Source: Deltaproteobacteria bacterium (GTDB taxonomy: Bacteria; Desulfobacterota; SM23-61). Taken from it: 21,626 nucleotides of DNA. Positions 1 through 6,745 of the stretch are shown here, in pieces. The notes under the pieces were generated by a model. The model was not told the origin of the DNA. It was given only the letters and a program-made list of their open reading frames with translations, and searched no databases. The translations under genes were made by a program, and so were the position numbers. The number at the start of each line of letters is the position of its first letter. Position 1 is the first letter of the stretch. The stretch covers positions 1 to 21,626 of the forward strand of contig JACRCA010000054.1 of the NCBI GenBank assembly GCA_016234425.1, written 5' to 3'.

Positions 1-244
1 CGACCTTGGATACTGCCGGCATTCCCGCTTCAATCCGGTGCACGCCGGCCTCAGCCAGTGCCCTGGCAATATCCAGCTTATCCTTTAAAGTGTAAGCGAT
101 TCCCGCCTGCTGTTCCCCATCGCGCAGGGTGATGTCATGGATCTTAATCTCGCTGGCCGGAGGAAAGGAAAATCCAGAGGTAACCTCCGGTTCATAATTC
201 CAGGGGCTGACAAACCATTTGTCCGTTTTCCAGGGTTGACTCAT
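1..244 (-). CDS. HMGL-like acyltransferase (isopropylmalate/homocitrate synthase family), N-terminal part
   Basis: The first 81 codons are visible; the rest runs off the left edge of the window. The ATG at 244-242 is preceded on its strand by a strong AAGGAG ribosome site. Residues 36-47 read HDITLRDGEQQA, the signature start of the DRE-TIM metallolyase barrel (LeuA, homocitrate synthase, citramalate synthase, HMG-CoA lyase), with Arg41 and Asp42 in the catalytic and metal-binding positions. Residues 71-78 (IEAGMPAV) match the next conserved strand, where the family usually has GFP. These enzymes condense acetyl-CoA with a 2-oxoacid or cleave the reverse product. The N-terminal 30 residues before the barrel are not a recognised domain. 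The gene lies downstream of dapB on the same strand and may be the last visible member of the lysine operon. The substrate cannot be told from this fragment. Confidence 0.8.
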   Translation of the reverse strand, partial: MSQPWKTDKWFVSPWNYEPEVTSGFSFPPASEIKIHDITLRDGEQQAGIAYTLKDKLDIARALAEAGVHRIEAGMPAVSKV

Positions 245-279
245 TCTTTCTCCTTCCGTAAGTTCTTTTTAAAAATAAA

Positions 280-357
280 GGGTTCAAGGAGTCTAGGGTC
301 CCAGGGTTCGAGTGTTTTTTTAAAATCTTTCACTTGGCCCCTTGACCCCCTGAACCC
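280..357. repeat. Imperfect inverted repeat between dapB and the HMGL-like gene
   Basis: The arm at 280-304 and the arm at 333-357 are imperfect reverse complements, about 25 bases each with roughly six mismatches. The loop of 28 bases includes a run of seven T. The right arm ends at the first base of the dapB stop codon. The sequence is built from GGGTTC/CAAGG-type words. It could fold in RNA of either strand and may act as a terminator, a processing site, or a dispersed palindromic repeat. Confidence 0.6.
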
Positions 358-1172
358 TATTTCAGTCCCAACACATCCTGCATATCGTAAAGACCGGGTT
401 TTTGATTTACCACCCACGCGGCCGCCCGCATGGCTCCCCGGGCGAAGTTGTCCCGGCTATGCGCCCGGTGGGTGACTTCCAACCTCTCTCCTAAGCCCCC
501 GAAGATTACCGTATGCTCGCCGACAATATCTCCAGCACGGATGGTTTGCATCCCGATCTCCGAACGTTTTCTCTCCCCGATAATCCCCTTGCGGGCATAC
601 ACTCCTGCCTGATCAAAGTTACGGTTCAAAGCCTGGGCCAGAATCTGGCCCATTTTCATGGCCGTCCCGCTGGGGGCATCCTTCTTCATTCGGTGGTGAG
701 CCTCAATTACCTCAACGTCATAGTCTTCCCCGAGAATTTTGGCGAGGTCCCCAATCATCCTGAACATCACGTTCACGCCCACGCTCATATTCGGGGAGAG
801 AACGCAGGGAATTTTCCGGGTCAGCGCCCGCACCTCTTCCATCTGTTCAGAGGAGAATCCGGTGGACCCGATGACCGCACTTCTGCCATACTCCCCGGCC
901 ACCTGCAAGTTCTTCAAAGAAGCCTCGGCGTTGGTGAAGTCGATGATCATATCTCCAGAGGTGATGACATCTTGCAGAGCGCCAGATAGAGGAATATTCC
1001 ATTTTTGGAGGCCGGCGATTTCCCCAGCATCCCGCCCCAAGTGCGGGTGGTCTTTCCGTTCTACCGCGCCCGCAAGGTGAATATTTGGGGTCTCATGGAT
1101 CGCGGCCAGGATGCGCATGCCCATCCTCCCGGCTGCCCCGACGACAATTGCCTTCACAATATCTTTGACCAT
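357..1172 (-). CDS. dapB: 4-hydroxy-tetrahydrodipicolinate reductase
   Basis: DapB reduces hydroxy-tetrahydrodipicolinate to tetrahydrodipicolinate with NAD(P)H in the diaminopimelate/lysine pathway (cytoplasm). The 271 residues match the family's usual length. Residues 12-18 (GAAGRMG) form the nucleotide-binding loop of the Rossmann fold. GSTGFS at 102-107 is the second conserved cofactor loop. Residues 157-170 (EAHHRMKKDAPSGT) carry the catalytic His159/His160 pair, Lys163 and the substrate-binding SGT, in the same numbering as the E. coli enzyme. The ATG at 1172-1170 is preceded by AAGGGGGG. The gene follows dapF by 45 bases on the same strand and is probably co-transcribed with lysA and dapF. 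dapA, often found between dapF and dapB in related genomes, is absent here. Confidence 0.97.
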   Translation of the reverse strand: MVKDIVKAIVVGAAGRMGMRILAAIHETPNIHLAGAVERKDHPHLGRDAGEIAGLQKWNIPLSGALQDVITSGDMIIDFTNAEASLKNLQVAGEYGRSAVIGSTGFSSEQMEEVRALTRKIPCVLSPNMSVGVNVMFRMIGDLAKILGEDYDVEVIEAHHRMKKDAPSGTAMKMGQILAQALNRNFDQAGVYARKGIIGERKRSEIGMQTIRAGDIVGEHTVIFGGLGERLEVTHRAHSRDNFARGAMRAAAWVVNQKPGLYDMQDVLGLK

Positions 1173-1192
1173 AACCCCCCCTTAGATACAAA

Positions 1193-1212
1193 TTCGAATT
1201 TCGAAATTCGAA
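1193..1212. repeat. Perfect 20-base palindrome between dapF and dapB
   Basis: TTCGAATTTCGAAATTCGAA is its own reverse complement over all 20 bases and is followed on the plus strand by ATTTTTT. It sits 5 bases past the dapF stop, in the 45-base gap before dapB. The T run lies on the plus-strand side, so it would suit termination of antisense (plus-strand) RNA rather than of the dap operon. It could also bind a dimeric regulator or be a small dispersed repeat. Confidence 0.7.
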
Positions 1213-1217
1213 ATTTT

Positions 1218-2042
1218 TTAGCGGTAGGCTTCTTCCCAGAGTTCCCCTTCGTACACCACGCGGGTGTCCCCCTCGAGGAAGACTCGCTCGAAAGCTTCTC
1301 CCCTACGCTGGAAATATATGTTCAAAACTTCTCGCCCTGTTGTTTCTACAGCCACTGGCGAATCAACCAGGCCTATGGCCGCGGCGATCAAGGCTGAAGC
1401 CACGGCACCCGTACCGCAGGCCAAAGTCTCATCCTCTACACCCCGTTCATAGGTCCGAACCTTCAAACGTCCCCGATCGATGAGCTGGACGAAATTGGCA
1501 TTGGTTCCGGCAGGTTGGAAGCGGGGATGAAAACGAATCTTTCGCCCCAGTTCCACCACAGGCAAGCGGCCAGCTTCCTCAACGATTTCCACGGCATGGG
1601 GGACGCCGGTGTTAATAAAGTGGAGGCAGTGCCCCTGTCCATCGATCGGTACGGCCAGATGGAGTTCCATTCCCGTGGGCTGAACCATCTGCAGTTTCAC
1701 ACGTTTTCCATAGACTTCAGCTTCGATGATACCGGCCAAAGTCTCGAAGGAAAGCTGAGGAGGGGCAATTCCTTTGAGGACTGCAAAACGAGCCGCGCAG
1801 CGTCCTCCGTTTCCGCACATCTCTGCCTCGCTGCCATCGGCGTTGAAGAAACGCCAGCGGAAGTGCACGCGCTTGGAGGGCTCGATGAGAATCAAACCAT
1901 CAGCTCCCACGGAAACTTTGCGGGCGCACACTCTGGCCACAAAGTCCTTCAGTTGGTCGGCATCCAAGATTCCCGGACGATTATCGATGAGGATAAAATC
2001 GTTCCCGCTTCCGCTCATTTTCATAAAAGGAATTTTGACCAT
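1218..2042 (-). CDS. dapF: Diaminopimelate epimerase
   Basis: DapF interconverts LL- and meso-diaminopimelate without a cofactor, using two cysteines as acid and base. The second-last step of lysine synthesis and the supply of meso-DAP for peptidoglycan depend on it. The 274 residues are the normal length. Residues 9-16 (MSGSGNDF) are the conserved N-terminal motif. Cys76 lies in EMCGNGGRC and Cys209 in ACGTGA, the two catalytic thiols, one in each half of the pseudo-symmetric fold. The start ATG at 2042-2040 has AGAGGAA upstream on its strand. The gene is 150 bases downstream of lysA, separated by an inverted-repeat element, and 45 bases upstream of dapB. Confidence 0.97.
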   Translation of the reverse strand: MVKIPFMKMSGSGNDFILIDNRPGILDADQLKDFVARVCARKVSVGADGLILIEPSKRVHFRWRFFNADGSEAEMCGNGGRCAARFAVLKGIAPPQLSFETLAGIIEAEVYGKRVKLQMVQPTGMELHLAVPIDGQGHCLHFINTGVPHAVEIVEEAGRLPVVELGRKIRFHPRFQPAGTNANFVQLIDRGRLKVRTYERGVEDETLACGTGAVASALIAAAIGLVDSPVAVETTGREVLNIYFQRRGEAFERVFLEGDTRVVYEGELWEEAYR

Positions 2043-2062
2043 TTATTCCTCTTTAATTTTAA

Positions 2063-2174
2063 TAGGACGCAGATTTTCGCAGGTTCATGCAGAGAACATT
2101 CTAATATTTAAGATCTTGAAAATCCGCGTTTACCCTGTTAGATAGTAAACATCTAACAGGGTGAATCTGCGTCC
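2063..2174. repeat. Nested inverted-repeat element between lysA and dapF
   Basis: The outer arms are GGACGCAGATT at 2065-2075 and its exact reverse complement at 2164-2174. Inside lies a second perfect stem, ACCCTGTTAGA at 2132-2142 against TCTAACAGGGT at 2152-2162, with a 9-base loop. The first 20 bases (2063-2082) recur as the exact reverse complement at 19971-19990, upstream of tRNA-Gln. No T run follows the inner hairpin in the lysA reading direction, so it does not look like an ordinary intrinsic terminator. It is best read as a dispersed palindromic element lying in the lysine operon. Confidence 0.75.
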
Positions 2175-2192
2175 AATAAATTCGTTATCTTT

Positions 2193-3449
2193 TCAAGCCA
2201 AAAAATCCGGAATGAATTCCCCTTTGATCAGGTCGTCATAATCCTCGCGCTGCCGGATGATATAAAAGCGGTCTTTGGCCACTAGAATTTCTGGCACCCG
2301 GGGCCGAGAATTATAATTGGAAGACATGGTGAACCCATAAGCTCCCGCGCTCATCACTGCCAGAAGTTCGCCGGGTTCCACTTTGGGGAGCTGGCGATCC
2401 CTGGCTAAGAAATCTCCGGACTCGCAAATCGGCCCCACTACGTCAGCCACGATCTCGATTTGATTTTTTCGCTGTACTGGCTGGATTCTCTGGTAGGATC
2501 CATAAAGGCTGGGACGGATGAGATCATTCATGGCTGCGTCCACGATGATAAAATTTTTCTCTCCGCCCTCTTTGGTGTACAAAACCTGAGTCACCAGGAT
2601 ACCGGCGTTGCCCACGATTACCCGGCCGGGTTCCAGAATCAGAGTGCAATCGATTCCGCTCAGTTCATTCAGCAGGGATTGAGCATACTCTTTAGGATGG
2701 GGCGGCGTCTCCTGGTCGTACGTAATGCCTAACCCACCTCCCAGGTCCATGTACTGGATTTGAATTCCCTCCGCGCGCAACTTCCGGACCAATTCTTTGA
2801 TCCGTTGCACGGCTTCCACAAAAGGTCCTACATCGGTGAGTTGAGATCCAATGTGGCAACTCACCCCGATCACTTTGATGTTGGGCAATGTGCTGGCCAG
2901 CTGGTATTCGTCGACGGATTTTTGGAGGTTGATGCCAAACTTATTTTTCTTCAACCCCGTAGAAACATATGGATGCGTGCGCGGGTCCACGTCCGGGTTA
3001 ACCCGCAAAGACACTGCCGCTTTGGTTCCCATCCTGCCGGCGAGTTGGTCAATGGCCACCAACTCCTGGGATGACTCAACGTTAAACATGAGAATGGGAA
3101 ACTCCAGGGCGTACTCAATCTCGTCTGGGCGCTTGCCCACCCCCGAATAAACGATCTTGCCGGGCGGCGCGCCGGCCTTCATGGCTCGGAAGAGCTCTCC
3201 CCCCGAGACCACATCGACCCCGCCCCCCAGCCGAACAAAGATCCTTAGGATGGCCAGGTTGGAATTGGCTTTGGCGGAAAAACAGATTAGATGTTCTACT
3301 TTAGAGAAGGCGCTGTCAAAGGCCCTGAAATGGTTCTCCAGGGTGTTCAAGCTGTAGAGGTAGAAAGGCGTACCCACCTCCTTAGCAATGGCTTGGATGG
3401 GAAATTCCTCACAGTAGAGTTCCTCTCCATGATATTGAAAATCGTGCAT
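2193..3449 (-). CDS. lysA: Diaminopimelate decarboxylase
   Basis: LysA removes carbon dioxide from meso-diaminopimelate to give L-lysine, using pyridoxal phosphate. The 418 residues match the family. Lys60 in FSAKANSN is the lysine that binds the cofactor (usual form YAxKAN). HIGSQ, the glycine-rich LGGGLGITY, EPGR, and CESGD near the C-terminal third are the expected cofactor- and substrate-binding motifs of the fold-III barrel and its beta domain. The ATG at 3449-3447 is preceded by GAGGAAGG. It is the first gene of the minus-strand lysine cluster, read from a candidate promoter about 30 bases upstream, and is followed by dapF and dapB. Confidence 0.97.
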   Translation of the reverse strand: MHDFQYHGEELYCEEFPIQAIAKEVGTPFYLYSLNTLENHFRAFDSAFSKVEHLICFSAKANSNLAILRIFVRLGGGVDVVSGGELFRAMKAGAPPGKIVYSGVGKRPDEIEYALEFPILMFNVESSQELVAIDQLAGRMGTKAAVSLRVNPDVDPRTHPYVSTGLKKNKFGINLQKSVDEYQLASTLPNIKVIGVSCHIGSQLTDVGPFVEAVQRIKELVRKLRAEGIQIQYMDLGGGLGITYDQETPPHPKEYAQSLLNELSGIDCTLILEPGRVIVGNAGILVTQVLYTKEGGEKNFIIVDAAMNDLIRPSLYGSYQRIQPVQRKNQIEIVADVVGPICESGDFLARDRQLPKVEPGELLAVMSAGAYGFTMSSNYNSRPRVPEILVAKDRFYIIRQREDYDDLIKGEFIPDFLA

Positions 3450-3479
3450 CGGCCTTCCTCACCGAGAAATAATTTTAAT

Positions 3480-3509
3480 TTTATAACATAGACTTTGAAA
3501 GCAGGTCAA
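3480..3509 (-). promoter_or_regulatory. Candidate promoter of lysA-dapF-dapB
   Basis: On the minus strand, TTGACC (3509-3504) and TATAAA (3485-3480) are separated by 18 bases, a good match to the housekeeping sigma consensus, about 30 bases upstream of the lysA start. It faces away from the htrA promoter, so the 208-base gap is a divergent control region. There is no experimental support. Confidence 0.5.
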
Positions 3510-3543
3510 ACAAATTTACAGGGTGTCATTGTTCCCACATGAA

Positions 3544-3577
3544 TTGACAATAGGGTCCTAAGCGACTAACATATAAT
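3544..3577 (+). promoter_or_regulatory. Candidate promoter of htrA-rpoH
   Basis: TTGACA at 3544-3549 is followed after 17 bases by TAACAT (3567-3572). An overlapping TATAAT (3572-3577) lies at a less usual 22-base spacing. The layout TTGACAA-N15-CTAA is shared with the candidates before hsp20 (6117) and dnaK (9392). Confidence 0.5.
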
Positions 3578-3583
3578 AAAGGA

Positions 3584-3620
3584 AAATTCAAATGGCAAAT
3601 CGCAAAATTCAAAATTGAAA
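3584..3620. repeat. AT-rich AAATTC/CAAATGG-type repetitive stretch
   Basis: Short words of the form AAATTCAAA, GGCAAATCGCAAAATTC and AAAATTGAAA follow one another in the htrA leader. The stretch is low in complexity, partly palindromic (TTCAAAATTGAA) and unlike coding sequence. It lies between the promoter candidate and the htrA start and would be part of the mRNA leader. No function can be assigned. Confidence 0.35.
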
Positions 3621-3711
3621 GTGCTCGATAAACCAGGAAAGACAAGGCACAAGTAGGATGATCTGCTCCCCAGGAATAACGGGTTTCGTAAGGTGTGGAG
3701 ATTCAAGGGTG

Positions 3712-5142
3712 ATGAGTTTGTTAAGGGGGAAAACCTGGGGATGGGTTCTCCTTTGTTTAATTTTAATCCTACCTTCGGAGCCGACATACGGTGGGAAGGT
3801 TTGGGCCCAAAAAGGGGGAGTTCCTGAACTGACCACGGCGATTGCCGACGTGGCCCAAAGAGCCATGCCTGCTGTGGTGCACATTGAGGTCACCCAGCGG
3901 CTGGAGGTGCCAGTCCCCGTCTCCCCCTTCGAGAGTGATCCTTTTTTCAGGTATTTCTTCGGAGGCCCGCCGGGACCGCGGAAATATAAGAAAGAGATGC
4001 GGGGAATCGGCACCGGCATGATCATCGATCGGGAAGGGCACATCCTGACCAACAACCATGTCGTCAGCGGGGCGACGAAGATTACAGTGAAAATGGCATC
4101 CGGTGAAGAATTTGAGGCCCAAATTATCGGCGCCGACCCCAAAACCGACCTGGCTGTGATCAAGATCAAACCCCCGCAGAATGTCCCCTACCTTACTTTT
4201 AGTGATTCAGACAGATTGCGGGTGGGGGAGTGGGTAGTAGCGATCGGCAACCCCCGCGGCTTGGAACAGACGGTGACTGTCGGGATTATCAGCGCCAAAC
4301 ATCGTACGGGAATCTTGGACCCTGCAAGCTATCAGGACTACATCCAAACAGATGCGGCCATCAACCCTGGAAACAGCGGCGGCCCTCTGTTGAATCTGAA
4401 TGGAGAGGTTATCGGAGTCAGCGCTGCTATCGTCTCCGAATCCGGGGGCTTTGAGGGAATCGGATTTGCCATTCCCAGCAATATGGCCATGGCTATTGCA
4501 GATGCTTTAATCCAGACTGGAAAGGTGGTACGCGGCTGGCTGGGGTTGAGCCTTCAGGAGATGACCGCTCCTCTGGCCAGGAGTCTGAATTTGAAGGTAC
4601 TCAAGGGCGCATTGGTGGCGGATGTGATCAAGGAGGGGCCAGCAGAGAAGGCCGGTATCCGCCCAGGAGATGTCCTTGTCAGCCTTGACGGAGCGCCTCT
4701 GGAGAGCGCCAATGATTTCAGAAATCGTATTGCCGCCAGCCGCGCGGGGAAAAAGGTGGAGATAGGTCTTTTACGCAAGGGGGAATCGATGAAGGTTCAG
4801 GCCGTCGTGGAAGCCTACAAACCTTCGCCCAGCCTGGTGGCCGTGGAATTGCGCAGTAAATTGGGTGTAGAGGTCAAAGAAATTTCCGTATTGGAAGCGC
4901 GCCGGAAGCGGCTGGATTCGCGCGAAGGCGTTATTCTGACAAAAGTGGACCCCCAGGGGCCAGCGGGCCGAGCAGGTCTGGAACCGGGGGACATTATCCA
5001 TCAGGTTAATAATCAAGCCATCCGAGGGCTTAAAGATTACAACCACATTCTTGAACAAGTCAAAAGCAATGAAGAAGTTTTACTTCTTGTCCGGGATACA
5101 CGTACGGGGGAAGTAGGTTACTTAACGTTGGTAGCTCAATGA
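3712..5142 (+). CDS. Do/HtrA-type periplasmic serine protease with two PDZ domains (first copy)
   Basis: This is an envelope quality-control endoprotease of the DegP/DegQ family. I chose the ATG at 3712: GGAG lies 11 bases upstream and the protein then begins with a clean signal peptide (MSLLRGKTWGWVLLCLILIL). An in-frame ATG at 3658 has a poor ribosome site and would add 18 residues. Numbered from 3712, the catalytic triad is His116 (TNNHVV), Asp146 (KTDLAVIKI) and Ser222 (NPGNSGGPL). PDZ1 spans roughly residues 265-350 (KGALVADVIKEGPAEKAGI) and PDZ2 roughly 385-470. The insertion at about 80-95 (DPFFRYFFGGPPGPRKYKK) is the LA-loop region. The 476 residues are typical. Its stop overlaps the rpoH start (ATGA), suggesting translational coupling of an envelope protease and the heat-shock sigma factor. 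A second paralogue lies at 17539. Confidence 0.93.
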   Translation: MSLLRGKTWGWVLLCLILILPSEPTYGGKVWAQKGGVPELTTAIADVAQRAMPAVVHIEVTQRLEVPVPVSPFESDPFFRYFFGGPPGPRKYKKEMRGIGTGMIIDREGHILTNNHVVSGATKITVKMASGEEFEAQIIGADPKTDLAVIKIKPPQNVPYLTFSDSDRLRVGEWVVAIGNPRGLEQTVTVGIISAKHRTGILDPASYQDYIQTDAAINPGNSGGPLLNLNGEVIGVSAAIVSESGGFEGIGFAIPSNMAMAIADALIQTGKVVRGWLGLSLQEMTAPLARSLNLKVLKGALVADVIKEGPAEKAGIRPGDVLVSLDGAPLESANDFRNRIAASRAGKKVEIGLLRKGESMKVQAVVEAYKPSPSLVAVELRSKLGVEVKEISVLEARRKRLDSREGVILTKVDPQGPAGRAGLEPGDIIHQVNNQAIRGLKDYNHILEQVKSNEEVLLLVRDTRTGEVGYLTLVAQ

Positions 5143-6092
5143 ACGAAGAAGATACCTTCACCGGGATCTCTGGTCCTTTCGATTTGTGGCCCCACAGCGG
5201 GGATGACCAGAGCCCTGCTGAGACCTCCGAAGCTCTTGAGGTCTACGATCCTCTAAAAAAATACCTGATGGAAATCCGGAAATTCCCGCTTCTGTCGCGG
5301 GAGGAAGAGGTGGAGTTGGCCAAACGCTGGTGGGAAAAGAAGGACCGGCTGGCGGCCTATCGCCTGGTAGTTTCCAACCTGAGGCTGGTGGTAAAAATCG
5401 CTTTTGAGCATCAGCGGGCTTACACCAATCTGCTCGACCTCATCCAAGAAGGCAACCTGGGGCTAATGCAAGCCGTGAAGAAATTCGACCCCTACCGGGA
5501 TGTGAAGCTCTCCTCGTATGCTTCCTGGTGGATCCGTGCTTACATTTTAAAATTTATTATCGATAACTGGAGCCTAGTAAAGATTGGGACCACGCAAGCC
5601 CAGAGAAAGCTCTTTTTCCGACTGAAAAAGGAAAAAAGTCGACTGGAAGCTTTGGGATACGAGCCTGGACCCAAACTTTTGGCTGGGACATTAGATGTGC
5701 GCAAAGAGGAAGTGGCTGAAATGAATCAGCGCCTCGAGGGGCGTGATCTCTCTCTCAACACCCCCTTGGACGAGAATGCTCGCCAAACTTATCTGGATGT
5801 GCTGCCCTCGGGGGAAGGGTTAGAGGAAAAGGTTTCGGATACCCGATTCCGGGAAGCCGTCAATCAAAGGGTGGAAGAATTTTCTCACTCCCTGAAGAGC
5901 AAGGAAGTTTTCCTCCTAAAAAATAGGCTGATCGCTGAGAACCCCATTACCCTCCAGGCCGCTGGGGATCAGTTACACATATCCCGGGAAAGGGCCCGAC
6001 AGATAGAAAAACGAGTCCTGGACAAGTTGAAGATCTTCTTGAAGGAAAAATTTCCCGACCTCGACCTGGATATTAAAGACAGTAAGAAGTGA
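5139..6092 (+). CDS. rpoH: Heat-shock sigma factor, RpoH type (sigma-32)
   Basis: A sigma-70-family factor directing RNA polymerase to heat-shock promoters. Region 2 covers about residues 45-130: LSREEEVELA, NLRLVVKIA (2.1), DLIQEGNLGLMQAVKKFD (2.2) and SSYASWWIRAYI (2.3-2.4). Directly after comes KIGTTQAQRKLFFRLKKEK, close to the RpoH box (QRKLFFNLRK) that separates RpoH from RpoD and RpoS. Region 4 lies at the C-terminus, with the helix-turn-helix in TLQAAGDQLHISRERARQIEKRV. The 317 residues exceed the E. coli protein (284), partly through an acidic N-terminal leader of about 35 residues. The ATG at 5139 overlaps the htrA stop codon by 4 bases, so the two are likely translationally coupled. 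Targets would plausibly include the chaperone genes that follow. Confidence 0.93.
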   Translation: MNEEDTFTGISGPFDLWPHSGDDQSPAETSEALEVYDPLKKYLMEIRKFPLLSREEEVELAKRWWEKKDRLAAYRLVVSNLRLVVKIAFEHQRAYTNLLDLIQEGNLGLMQAVKKFDPYRDVKLSSYASWWIRAYILKFIIDNWSLVKIGTTQAQRKLFFRLKKEKSRLEALGYEPGPKLLAGTLDVRKEEVAEMNQRLEGRDLSLNTPLDENARQTYLDVLPSGEGLEEKVSDTRFREAVNQRVEEFSHSLKSKEVFLLKNRLIAENPITLQAAGDQLHISRERARQIEKRVLDKLKIFLKEKFPDLDLDIKDSKK

Positions 6093-6117
6093 AGAGTGAG
6101 GAGTAAAGAGTGGGGGT
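6090..6117 (+). repeat. Degenerate heptad tandem repeat after rpoH
   Basis: Four 7-base units (TGAAGAG, TGAGGAG, TAAAGAG, TGGGGGT) begin with the rpoH stop codon and end in the -35 hexamer of the hsp20 promoter candidate. It may be slippage-derived spacer. Confidence 0.4.
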
Positions 6118-6145
6118 TGACAACCTCAAGGTCAATGCTTAATTT
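6117..6145 (+). promoter_or_regulatory. Candidate promoter of hsp20
   Basis: TTGACA at 6117-6122 and, 17 bases on, TAATTT (6140-6145). The wider pattern is TTGACAA-N15-TTAATTTT. The -35 element is half of a small inverted repeat, TTGAC-N9-GTCAA (6117-6135), a layout that could serve as an operator. The N9 spacing resembles CIRCE but the sequence does not. Confidence 0.45.
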
Positions 6146-6183
6146 TTGAATAGTTGTTAAAAAACAAAAAGGAGGGAATGGCT

Positions 6184-6633
6184 ATGGCCTTGATTCGTTG
6201 GGATCCATTCCGGGAGATCGCCTCCTTGCAGGAGCGAATGAACCGGCTCTTTTCTGACGTTCGCCTGCGGACTCCTTTCGGAGAGGAAGAAATCACCCAG
6301 GGAGCTTGGATTCCGGCCGTGGACATTTATGAGACCAATGATGCTATCGTTCTCAAGGCCGAACTTTCAGGAATTCCCAAAGAGGAGATCTTCATCGAGG
6401 TAAAGGACAATACCCTCACTCTGAAAGGAGAGAAGAAGTTTGAGAGGGAAGTGAAGGAAGAAAACTACCATCGCGTGGAGCGTTCTTATGGGTCGTTTCA
6501 GCGGGCCTTTACGCTTCCCGGAACCGTCCAGCAGGACAAAGTAAGAGCCAAGTTCAAAGACGGGATTCTGGAGATCACGCTTCCCAAGTTAGAGCAAGCC
6601 AAACCAAAGCAAATCAAGATAGAAGTAAGTTGA
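6184..6633 (+). CDS. Hsp20-family small heat-shock protein
   Basis: An ATP-independent holdase chaperone that keeps unfolding proteins in a form that ClpB and DnaK can recover. I chose the ATG at 6184, where AGGAGG sits 8 bases upstream; the ATG at 6178 is too close to that site. This gives 149 residues beginning MALIRWDPFREIASLQERMNRLF, the common start of the bacterial class A proteins. The alpha-crystallin domain covers about residues 40-140, with WIPAVDIYE, the conserved ELSGIPKEEI and GSFQRAFTLPG, and ends with the AxxKDGILEITLPK signature. The short C-terminal tail (KPKQIKIEVS) holds an I-x-I-type oligomer contact. An intrinsic terminator follows immediately, then clpB, its usual disaggregation partner. 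Confidence 0.95.
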   Translation: MALIRWDPFREIASLQERMNRLFSDVRLRTPFGEEEITQGAWIPAVDIYETNDAIVLKAELSGIPKEEIFIEVKDNTLTLKGEKKFEREVKEENYHRVERSYGSFQRAFTLPGTVQQDKVRAKFKDGILEITLPKLEQAKPKQIKIEVS

Positions 6634-6647
6634 TACAGATTCTCCCT

Positions 6648-6672
6648 GGGGGGCGAAAGCCCCCTTTTTTTT
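6648..6672 (+). terminator. Intrinsic terminator after hsp20
   Basis: Stem GGGGGC / GCCCCC (6649-6654 and 6659-6664) with a GAAA tetraloop, then eight T. It lies 15 bases past the hsp20 stop and separates hsp20 from clpB, or attenuates read-through. No strong promoter is seen in the 73 bases before clpB, so partial read-through is plausible. Confidence 0.88.
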
Positions 6673-6745
6673 AGGCCTGGTATGAGGATCAGGAGGATCT
6701 TCAGAGCAGCTCCTAAAAAGTTTTTGGCCAAAGAAAGGACAGAAG

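Noticed and set aside
513..989. Plus-strand open frame of 158 codons opposite dapB.
   Set aside because: It is covered entirely by the conserved dapB frame, has no ribosome site, and shows no domain.
2132..2162. Intrinsic terminator after lysA.
   Set aside because: The hairpin is perfect, but no T run follows it on the minus strand, so it does not meet the usual criteria.
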